NCBI RefSeq assembly: GCF_965638725.1
Contig: NC_134952.1
Coordinates: 17,673,028-17,737,027 of the forward strand
From: Aptenodytes patagonicus
Taxonomy: Eukaryota > Chordata > Aves > Sphenisciformes > Spheniscidae
DNA length: 64,000 bases
Reading direction: 5' to 3'
Shown here: positions 27,806 through 36,778 of the stretch, piece after piece
Position numbering within the stretch: position 1 is the stretch's first letter
Layout: the number at the start of each line of letters is the position of its first letter
Notes under the pieces: generated by a model
Seen by the model: only the letters and a program-made list of their open reading frames with translations
Told to the model about the DNA's origin: nothing
The model's database searches: none
Program-made: the position numbers and the translations under genes

Positions 27806-29614
27806 GGAGCACCAAGGAACAGAGCAATAGGAAAACTAGTAGGCAAAATGGAGCCGAAAACCATTAGGCACACAGCACGTCAACCTCCCACACTGCCTGA
27901 CACCTCTCTGAGGAAATTTGGGCTGAGAGATTGTAATCCACAGGGAAAATAAGGGAAGCTGAGACTGGGGAGGGGGCAGGATACACATTTTTACATGTCT
28001 GTGTAGTCTCATATTAATAATAGCGTGGTTTCCCTACATGCTAGCTATAGAGAAGGTGTAAAGGTTTGCAGGGTAACACTTCAGTTGAAAATAGGCCTAA
28101 ATTTGCAAACAGGAAGTTGGGGGGGAGGTTTGTAAGGAGAAAGAAAATCTATTATTCACAAAAATTAATCAAGTTAAAGCTATTTATCAGGTGATTTAGA
28201 TGAAGTAGGTCATTAAGACCAGCTGGATTACGGGCTGCTTCATTTGATTAGTGAAATACTGTATGCATAAGGCACTTATTTTAGACATACATAGCTATGC
28301 CCTGCTATCCAGGATAGTATGCACTGATTTTGATAACTAGCAGTCGGCATTTTAAGAGTCTGGTCATTCTCCATGGAGGATGGAGAAAAATCTGGGAGTC
28401 TGAGGATATGAGAAGGATCTTAATAATTTGGAAAAAATACCTTCTTGGGGGTCAAAGAGACTCGACTCTTCCAGGTGATGTTTGTGTATGGGCTTAAATA
28501 AAAAACCTAATCGTCATGCTAACTCGTGTGGATCCAGAACCTAATATGGGGCCCATTTGTATTATTCCCTCAGCCCAGTCTCACTAAGATGTAAGGATAC
28601 ATTGGTAGAAAGAGTAATCGGTTTGTTCAAAATTAAAAACATTGTATTTTTAAATTCCAGCTGTGATAGTCACGAAAAATTAATGCCTGTTGTGCTGGAT
28701 AAAAACTACCACTACCTACTACCAGACACACAGGTAAGTGACATCCAAATTACCTGGCTGAGGTAATCTTTGGCATAGTACTTCTTTTGCAAATCACCGA
28801 ATATGACTGGTAGCAAAGTGATATGACTTTGGCTTGTGGTCACAATTTTACATTAATTTCAATGAGATCAATGACAAAAAAGGTATTTTGAGCTTCTATT
28901 ATTGCACTCACAGAAAGATAATTGTATTTCATTAATATGTTCTGATTTTCATCAGTAGATCTCAAAATACTTTAAAATGGTCTCATATATATTTGGGATA
29001 TGAGGCACGGATGCAGAGATGTATCCAAAGTCTTCCAGCAGACCAGTAGTCGAAGCAGGAATGGAAACCAGGGGCTCCAGTCTTAAGGTTTTTCTATACT
29101 TTTCATTTGTAAGAATGCCCTAATACGTACTTAATAACAGTATTTAAGAGGAAGTTCATACAAGGAAAATACTGTAATTTGTGGTGTAGTTCATATCTAC
29201 AGGAGGCACTGGATAATGAATGTTAAATTATAGAAATGACAGTCATGTGGCTTGCTACTTCTTATTCCCTCCTAAATAACACTTTTTTTAATATTATCTA
29301 TTCCTTCATTTCACAGGCAAAGGAGTTAAAACGTTCACATTCAAAACCCCGGAGTAATTAATTTTTATGTCTCCAAATTCCACCTCTTTGTTAATACTAG
29401 TCTGGGCTGAATAGATGCTGGTTATTTTGGTTGGGTTAGGAAATCCTTATAATCCTTATGTGCAGTACAGAAGTTAAATAATCTGTTTCGCTTCCTATTG
29501 TGTCCAAGCCCTTAAAGCTGTGTGACAGAACATTGATTGACAATCCACTTGCTGATAACATGTCAACAGTAATACTACACCCTGCTGTGGGACTCCCTTC
29601 ACAGCCTTGGCTTC

Positions 29615-29685
29615 TTTTTTTGTTGGGGTTTTTTTTGTGTGGTGTTTGTTGTTTTTTGTTGTTGTGTTGTGTTTTGTTTTGTTTG
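29615..29685 (+). repeat. G/T-only low-complexity tract, 71 bases
   Basis: Every base from 29,615 to 29,685 is G or T, with TTG, TTTTG and GTTTT units. The complementary strand is therefore A/C-only. Three open frames overlapping it have strongly biased composition and are rejected as genes. Confidence 0.85.
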
Positions 29686-31129
29686 AAACAGATGGAACAG
29701 TTTCTGGAAGTGGTATACGTAATAGGCTGCATGTGCTTGCTGTAGGAAAGGCCAGAAAGTTTGGATTGTGGGCAATAAAGCAAGAAAGGAGAATGAGCCT
29801 CTCAGTAGAAACTGTGGCACAATTAAAATCCTCGCTGCCAAAAAGAACATAGTTACATATTCCTAGCAGTAGAGAAATCTCCCCAATGTATTGGAAGTCT
29901 CTGCCCTCTACCGGCATTCCTGAAGATCAGCCTCAACTCAACTGTGGGAGTCTGATCATATCCCCAGAGTCCTCACAGAGTGTTGAGACTGGCCGTATTT
30001 ATAAAGCAAATCCTTTAGAACATAGTGGTTCAGGAAGTACAAGAATGACAGTGTCTGACAGGGATCTAAATCTCAAGTGACATTTGCTATTGACTTCTGC
30101 AATGCTTTTCAGATGTCTGCCTACTTCTCACCTTGTTCAACACTACAAGGGTTAGTTTGAAGCATCTCTGCATGCCATTACAGTCCCCATCTGTTTTCTT
30201 CCAGAGAGCCATTACAGGGAAGAAGAAACAAGATAATAAATGTTACTTTTTGTTGTGGTGGTGGTTTTCATTCCACTATAAAAAAAAATCACGCTTGTTT
30301 AGCATAATGAATTATTTCAACAAAAGGTTTCAAAGTGCAATTTTGGGTTAACAGAACTACAACTGCTGAATGACTCAGCTACCATCATATTTGTAAACCA
30401 TTCCATTGCATTTACAGTGCATCTGTTTTCCTTGGGTGCAGAGCATCATTTTAAACCTTCTTTTTGTGGCAATTGTTATTAGCTAATTGGTGGAAAAATA
30501 ATATTCCCATAAAAATATAACTCTGAAAAACTAATTAAACCTGTTGGTAAAATATGTGAATTTCACTTCACAGTGAAATCTGAAAACGCTTCAGACTCAG
30601 TCCTGCAATGAACCAAAAGTTCTGCAAAGCAACAGGACCGTGCATGGGTCAGGCTTCGCAGGATGACGGCCTCAGTCTGAACAGCAGCTCAGGTTCTCAC
30701 CCACTTAACACCTGTGTATCAGGTTCGCGTGGCAAGGTTTTGGTAGCAGGGGGCTACAGTGGTGGCTTCTGTGAGAAGCTGCTAGAAGCTTCCCCTATGT
30801 CTGACAGAGCCGATGCCAGCTGGCTCCAAGATGGACCCGCCACTGGCCAAGGCTGAGTCCATCAGTGACAGTGGTAGCGCCTCTGGAATAACATATTTAA
30901 GTGGGGGGGGAGGAAAACTGTGCAGCAGCAACTGCAGCCGGAGAGAGGGGTGAGAATATGTGAGAGAAACAACTCTGCAGACACCAAGGCCAGTGGAGAA
31001 GGAGGGGGAGGAGGTGCTCCAGGTGCCAGAGCAGAGATTCCCCTGCAGCCCATGGTGAAGACCCTGGTTGGGCAGGCTGCAGCCCATGGAGGTTAACGGT
31101 GGAGCAGATATCCACCTGCAGCCCGTGAA

Positions 31130-31445
31130 GGACCCCATGCCAGAGCAGGTGGATGCCCAAAGGAGGCTGTGACCCCATGGAAAGCCCATGCTGGAGCAGG
31201 CTCCTGGCAGGACCTGTGGACCCACGGAGAGAGGAGCCCACGCTGGAGCAGGTTTGCTGGCAGGACTTGTGACCCCGTGGGGGACCCACGCTGGAGCAGT
31301 CTGTTCCTGAAGGACTGCACCCCATGGAAGGGACCCACGCTGGAGCAGTTTGTGAAGAACTGCAGCCCGTGGGAAGGACCCACTTTGGAGCAGTTCATGG
31401 AGAACTGTCTCCTGTGGGAGGGACCCCACGCTGGAGCAGGGGATG
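31130..31445 (+). repeat. Tandem repeats of about 45-52 bp inside the LTR
   Basis: About five successive units each contain a 'cacgctggagcag' block followed by a 'gaa(g)gactg ... cccgtgggag' half. Unit starts fall near 31,190, 31,240, 31,288, 31,336 and 31,381, with a final partial copy near 31,427. Spacers vary, so it is not a CRISPR array. It is the usual variable repeat region of this LTR family. Confidence 0.75.
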
Positions 31446-31661
31446 AGTGTGAGGAGTCCTCCCCCTGAGGAGGAAGGAGCGGCAGAGACAACGTGTGATG
31501 AACTGACCACAACCCCCATTCTCCGTCACCCTGTGCCGCTGTGGGGAGAGGAGGTAGAGAAAATCCGGAGCAAAGTTGAGCCCGGGAAGAAGGGAGGGGT
31601 GGGGGGAAGGTGTTTTAAGATTTGGTTTTATTTCTCATTATCCTGCTCTGAATTGACTGCT

Positions 31662-31667
31662 AATAAA
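31662..31667 (+). terminator. LTR poly(A) signal AATAAA
   Basis: AATAAA occurs in the R-like part of the long LTR, followed by an A/T-rich run and a T-rich U5, as expected for retroviral 3'-end formation. Confidence 0.6.
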
Positions 31668-32665
31668 TTAAATTAAGTTTCCCCAAGTCGAGTCTGTTCT
31701 GCCCGTGACGGTAACTGGTGAGTGATCTCTCCCTGTCCTTACCTCGACCCATGAGCCTTTCGTTATATTTTCTCTCCCCTGCCCAGCTGAGGAGGGGAGT
31801 GATAGAGCGGCTTTGGTGGGCTCCTGGCATCCAGCCAGGGTCAACCCACCATAGCCTGAAATGTTGAAAACAGCTTCTTGCCCAGTATTCAGAGGTCTTT
31901 GGATTTGTAATGATACGACTGATATTCTTCTGTACGGGTCTCTTTTACACTTACTTGTGCTTTATTAAAATCTACTTTTTCTAAATCTGTAGGAGAAAAA
32001 AATATTCATACCAAACGGGCCTGTCCCTGCTGCCACGGCATTCGGGCAAAGACGTATTTTGTCTCTGCACATTTGTATGTGATGCTATGTGTAGCAGCCA
32101 CCCCAGTTTGAGGTAATTGCACCTATGCGTGTATGGATGTACCATGTAATTGCATCATCTTTTCAAACACACATTGGCTCGGGTCTGGAAACATCCCTTT
32201 TCTAAGAGCAAGGGGTAGACTGCTACTCCTGTAAAAACTAGAACACTAAGCACAAATGGGTTAGAGCGTAAGAGCAGGACTGATCTGCGTGGCACAATTT
32301 GTGTTTTATTTCTCCCCGGACCTCACCGATCTTTCTTCAATAAACAGTAGTATGCATCTTCAAAAGAAGGTTGTATAGAAAAGTGCCTTACTAAATTGGA
32401 TCTATGCATGTGAATTTTTTAATATGACACCAGTTGTATGGTCCTAAACAAAAAAATGGTAAGTTCAGCTGCTTAATGTATATGAAATTAATACATATTG
32501 CATTCCTTAAATTAAAGGAGGATAAACGTCTTACTTCTGCAGTATTACATTGTTGTTGATGGTGCCATATAAATACTAAAATATGCTGAACAATTCAGGG
32601 GTTCTCAACAACACTGGAGCGGAAATTCATCAGGTATTGTATTTCTGTAAGAAGCACTAAGTTGT

Positions 32666-32746
32666 CCCTGCCCATGGCAGGGGGGTTGGACTAGATGATC
32701 TTCAAAGGTCCCTTCCAACCCAGCCCATTCAGTGATTCTGTGAAAA
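32666..32746 (+). mobile_element. CR1 LINE, 3' tail only
   Basis: The sense-strand CR1 3' signature is clear: 'catggcag', 'ggttggactagatgatct', 'aaggtcccttccaaccca' and 'ttcagtgattctgtga'. Only about 80 bases remain, the usual severe 5' truncation of CR1 copies. Confidence 0.85.
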
Positions 32747-32783
32747 TCTTCACAACAGACCTCCAGTCGGGGGGTTGTGTCTC

Positions 32784-32801
32784 TGTGTGTGTGTGTGTGT
32801 T
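32784..32801. repeat. (TG)n microsatellite
   Basis: Nine TG dinucleotides in a row, shortly after the CR1 tail. Confidence 0.85.
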
Positions 32802-34010
32802 TACTATGGATTGACTCCCTGCAGTTCCCACAGACTACATCTCTCCTTCTCATTGCAGCACCAACAGATCTCTCAGCCTGCTGAAGGAGCCAGCCAACCC
32901 AGATGTTTGCAGTGTCAGGGTGACTTTTTTTCCTAGACAATTACGTAACTGGAATAAAGTTTGTAGAGACACAGGATGAAACTGGTCACATAAAGCCCCT
33001 TTTCCATCAAACTCCCCAGGTTAAATCTCTCACCTCTAGCAGCAAGCTTGACATACACTTGCCAACACCTTCGTTCTCACTCTCAAGCTTCAATAACACC
33101 ATTTTCATCTCTTTCCACTCATACCTGCAACTAATAAAAGTTAATAATCCAGTCAACAGACTTCCATTTACAATTGTTTTAACACTATTCACTGTTTCAC
33201 AGTCAGCATATTTCACCACTCTTAACATTGCTACAGTCAATATATTATTTTTTCCAATAGCTGTATTACCGCTTCTTATCCAGTAGGCACCAGTACAAGT
33301 TGAATGAGGACACTGAGGTAGACACCTTTTATGGAACAGAGAAATTGCTCATTTTCTACCGTTCTTCCGCCTTCAAGCAAGAGTGGAAGAAGGAAAGCTC
33401 AGTTGAGGACAATGTTCCTGTTACTACATTCACGCTCCATTCAACATGGATTTCTTCCATCTCATGCGTTTGTACAGCTACTCTGTCTTACAATAACCGT
33501 AGCCTTTCATTTAATTAGCTGGGTGAGAGCAGCAGTCAGGATACGCACAGCAGACTCCTGTGAGGTGTTGAACCGGCACTGGAGCCAGAGCTGCACACGT
33601 ACAGCGGCACAGAGGGACTGGTGGCACTGCTTCATGTTCAGCACAATCCTAACACAGCTGTTCTGCTTCTAGACCTGCACTGGCGCATTCATGCAATGAC
33701 ATGGAGGGAGACAACTAGCCAGGTTAGGTCTCCACGAGCTTAGTGACCCTCTCCTTCGCATAGCGTGGACACCTCCCCCGTTTTTGAGGCCCTAGCTCTA
33801 GTTGACACTGGCAGAGCATACCTGAAGCATGTAGGTCAGAACCACAGATTTGCCTCAGGTTTTCCTACCAGGACCATCAGGTCTTTCTAGTGAAGAAGGA
33901 GGAATCAGCCTAGCTTCTGAAATGCATGGATCGCACCTCATTGTCTTCTTGTGACATTTTGTTCTCTACCAAAATTTAAAACTGGTTTCCTTCTTTCCTC
34001 CTGTATATTC

Positions 34011-34673
34011 TACTGGTCAGAGAGGAAGGCATGGTCTGTGCAGCAGGTAGACAAGGCCAGCGGCAAGAACAGGACCACGCTGCTCAAGCGACACAGGCAG
34101 CCCCACGGCCTAGAGTGTGCAGCCATGGACGGCACCAGCCGCAGAGCGGTCTGGAGGAGAGCCCGGGCTCCCACTGGCCTTGCCTTCGGGGGTGCTGGCA
34201 CCCAACTGTACTGGGCAGACTGTGAGAGAGGCACCATCAGCAGCATCGAGCTGGACGGATCCTGCTTCCAGGTGGTACAGGAAGGACTGCACGGCCTCTC
34301 GCTCTTCACCATCGGAGAAGGCTTTCTGCTCTGGAGCACAACCTCAACCAACGGCTCCAGCAAGATCTGGCACAGCCGGCTGGAGCGGGCCAAGAGCTGG
34401 TCGTTCCCGATGGAGCAGGAGTTGGTAGCCATGAGGATTTACAGCCCGTTCTCGCGGGAAGGCACGAACGGCTGCGCAAAGAGCAACGGGGGCTGTGCCC
34501 ATCTCTGCCTGCCCAATCCTGCAGGGCAGCTGTGCCGCTGCTCCCCTAGCTACCACCTGGTGCGTGGGGTCGCATGCGTGCTGGCACTGCCCTGCCTGAC
34601 CCCGCTCCAGGCCTGCTCTGACCTCCAGAGCTGCATCTCTGGAGGGCAGGTCTGTGACAGGCGCCCTGACTGA
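34011..34673 (+). pseudogene. LDL-receptor-related protein (LRP) fragment, probable intronless pseudogene
   Basis: An open frame that could start at 33,951 shows LRP-type sequence from residue 21 of that frame onward. A first YWTD-type strand (YWSE, residues 21-24) is followed by a second strand LYWADCERG (86-94) with IELDG (99-103). An EGF-like module comes next, with six cysteines at 175, 182, 186, 195, 197 and 209 and the LRP hallmark NGGCAHLCLPNPAG (179-192). An LDL class A repeat then begins (C222, C228, C235, CDRRPD). Three features look broken. The YWTD strand expected between QPHGL (50-54) and CAAMDG (56-61) is missing. The frame stops exactly where the next class A cysteine should be. 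The +1 shift after that point resembles D-C-T-D-S, as if one base were lost. No intron interrupts roughly 660 bases although LRP genes are many-exon, which suggests a processed or fused relic. It could instead be one surviving exon of an unrecognised LRP gene. Confidence 0.65.
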
Positions 34674-35880
34674 CTGATTCTCAGGGTTGGTTAGTCACAA
34701 CCTTCCACTTAATTCCACACGACCAATGACCAGCCATTTGCCTTTTTCACCAGGTTATTAACATTAAGGTCCAGGTATGTGTGCATAATCTATAAAGGAT
34801 GCCTGAAAAGCTCCTGTAGCCCTTAGCAAATACAAGATTCGCTGCTCGTCTTAGTCCCATTTGCTGTTATCCTCAGCCGCAGCAAGTTATGTAAAAATAT
34901 CCATGAGCCATACAGCCTGCTAGGTCCTTGGCCCTATGCTCTTACACAGCTGTAGAAATGCACATCTGGAATCCCAGCTGTGCTCCCTTCACCATTCAAG
35001 AGTTTGATCTGCTCTTCAGAGAGTTTCCGAGACACAATTCAATAGGTGTTTGCAAAAAGACAACACAGCAACTTGAAAATTCAGCTAGCTTGGCAAAGGG
35101 AAGCCTTCCAATCATGTAAGCTTGTAGTATGACAGCTCTTTCCTTTTCCAGAATAATCGAGTGACACCTTAGTGTTTCATTCCTTATCAGCGCCTTGCAG
35201 TTTCTGTCTGTACTCTTAGCCTGTAGAAATTGCTGGTCAAACAGTATGGCTGCAAGTCTTCCATTGAAAATCAAAAGCAGCTTCATGAATTGACAGTTCT
35301 TGACAGGACATAAAAATTCCCCTCTACACCTTCGCATCCAGCAGAACAAAACGAGTAAAGGCACAGTCATACGAAAGAAGGCAATCCTGCAGCCGTATCA
35401 CCATGTTAAAAGTGACATGGGCACATGTGAGCTTTTCCTAGTGGGAAGAGGGGAAAGGTTTCCCGACTCGTGGCAGTAAATCCTTCCCCAACACAACCCT
35501 GAAGTTAATTAAAAAAAAACCACAAAAGCGCATAGAGAGAATGTACATATAACTTTGCATGTTCAATTGTTTTCAAGATGTTCCAAGAAAACTGACAGCA
35601 CTGATTCCATGTAAGCCTATGCTCAGAATAGGCACTCTGCAACCAAACTGTATTTCCACATAAAGTAGCTGGATTAAAGAAAACATTTGCTCCAGCCGAA
35701 GGCCTGCCTCTAAGCATGGCTAGTAGCTCTTCTGCACCTCTACCACAGAAATGTGTTTTACACAGCATGATCAGAAGGAAATAAGTAAAAAAATAAGTCC
35801 TTTGCCATAACTGAACTGCAAGTCAGTTAAATTGATTAAAGTGTTATCCAAATATTTGGATTACAGTGATGGAGACAGCC
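34674..35880. other. Intergenic stretch between LRP relic and QDPR 3' end
   Basis: No exon or repeat recognised. A minus-strand frame of 124 codons (34,996-35,370) could in principle lie in an extended QDPR 3' region but has no family resemblance. Confidence 0.55.
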
Positions 35881-35901
35881 CAGTTCATAAAACAATACAC
35901 A

Positions 35902-35907
35902 TTTATT
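35902..35907 (-). terminator. QDPR: Probable QDPR poly(A) signal
   Basis: On the minus strand this reads AATAAA, about 770 bases past the QDPR stop codon. A cleavage site around 35,880 would give a 3' UTR of about 0.8 kb. No other evidence fixes the end, and alternative signals could exist further left. Confidence 0.5.
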
Positions 35908-36184
35908 TAGCACAAAAAGTTCCATATTCAAATAGAAATGTGTGTATGCTCTTTCTAGTACTTCTTTACAGCACTTTGCTTTTTCAAAAAGCAAAGAACC
36001 ATCATGACTAACACAAAGACATACTCATCATTTGGCAGAACGACTGTTTTATCCTACAACTGTAGGCCCAATAGCAGCTTATAAACTGTAAGGCAAATTA
36101 GGAACTCCTTCTCAAGTGAGTAATCTCTATACAGTTCCATTAACTCAAGTGGAACATTCACAAGAAAAATGTTACAAGACTAGG

Positions 36185-36230
36185 ACATTATGACTGTAAC
36201 ATTTCCTATTATTACAGTCAACATAATATG
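36185..36230 (-). repeat. QDPR: Hairpin-forming inverted repeat in QDPR 3' UTR
   Basis: CATTATGACTGTAA at the left pairs with TTACAGTCAACATAATATG at the right, with a two-base bulge and a short A/T-rich loop. In the QDPR transcript this would fold into a stem of about 14 pairs. Function is not shown by the sequence. Confidence 0.6.
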
Positions 36231-36672
36231 CAGGGCGGGGTTACATTCTCGTACAGAAAAAGACAGATAGACTACTGAAAGATTCACAATAAGTTGCCAG
36301 AAACACTTACTGACACTTTCTCCACTTACACTAGAGAAAAAAAATCCAACCATTATATATGTGATTACGTGACATAATTAAGCACAATTCCCATTTCAGA
36401 GAAAACAGGTAAGTCGACAAATAATGCTCAGAATTAGGACATCTACAGACTTTAAAGCCCGCAACTTTCATTTAGAAACAAATACTCAATACTTGTTGGT
36501 AAACAAATGCTGATAGCTCACAACTGACAGCACAGAAATATTACTTGAAATCTGGTTCCATTAATGACGTAACTACAATAACTGGATACAGAAGACCATC
36601 CAAATTATACTGGCAGACAGATTTTCTATAGCTTCTCCTTTGCTGAAGTTCCACCGTCTTAAGTGACTGACA

Positions 36673-36778
36673 TCAAAGATGTGCTGCAACTAGTTCAGTC
36701 TTCCCTCCTGTAGTTATCACCTGGATTAGACTCCCTGAGTTTGGTCGATTCTTTCCTGTTACCCAGTCAAAAAAGGTT
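36673..36778 (-). CDS. QDPR: QDPR coding exon 7 with stop
   Basis: Begins after an AAACAG acceptor. Encodes residues 204-238 ([17 protein letters not shown], then IQVITT) and ends with TGA at 36,675-36,673. Adds the last helix and strand of the SDR fold. Confidence 0.95.

Larger units (their letters stand above)
23491..30712. other. Gene-free intergenic stretch with a G+C-rich patch
   Basis: No exon could be supported. Most of it is A+T-rich, but about 26,820-26,970 and 27,390-27,830 are G+C-rich and contain overlapping open frames in several phases, a composition effect. A 19-base poly(G) run, a long imperfect inverted repeat and a G/T-only tract are listed separately. Confidence 0.6.
30713..31851 (+). 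mobile_element. Long solo LTR of an endogenous retrovirus (avian ERVL-like family)
   Basis: I recognise this G+C-rich block as a long LTR family widespread in birds. It begins with TG near 30,713. It has a TATA-like ATATTTAAG at 30,893-30,901 and internal tandem repeats at about 31,130-31,445. An AATAAA poly(A) signal (31,662-31,667) is followed by a U5-like end that reads 'gtcaacccacca' at 31,840-31,851. The terminal CA of the 3' end seems lost or mutated, and I find no clear target-site duplication, so the right limit is approximate. No gag, pol or env sequence is attached. The 245-codon minus-strand frame inside is a by-product of the repeats. Confidence 0.75.
31852..34010. other. Intergenic stretch with one CR1 3' tail and a TG microsatellite
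   Basis: Apart from the CR1 tail and (TG)n run listed separately, nothing is recognisable. A 113-codon frame at 33,331-33,672 and a minus-strand frame at 32,605-32,940 have no family resemblance, and the latter partly covers the CR1 tail. Confidence 0.6.

Noticed and set aside
29436-29917. Overlapping 115- and 140-codon minus-strand frames
   Set aside because: Both run across the G/T-only tract (Lys/Thr/Asn-rich when translated) and resemble no family.
31130-31445. Regularly spaced repeats that could suggest a CRISPR array
   Set aside because: Repeats are diverged, spacers are themselves related, and the setting is a bird LTR.
30782-31519. 245-codon minus-strand open frame, plus overlapping frames of about 140 codons
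   Set aside because: It lies wholly inside the long LTR and is produced by its tandem repeats; Ser/Pro/Leu-rich, no domain, several overlapping frames open at once.
33331-33672. 113-codon plus-strand frame just upstream of the LRP relic
   Set aside because: Checked for LRP cysteine patterns and YWTD motifs; none present, and composition is not coding-like.
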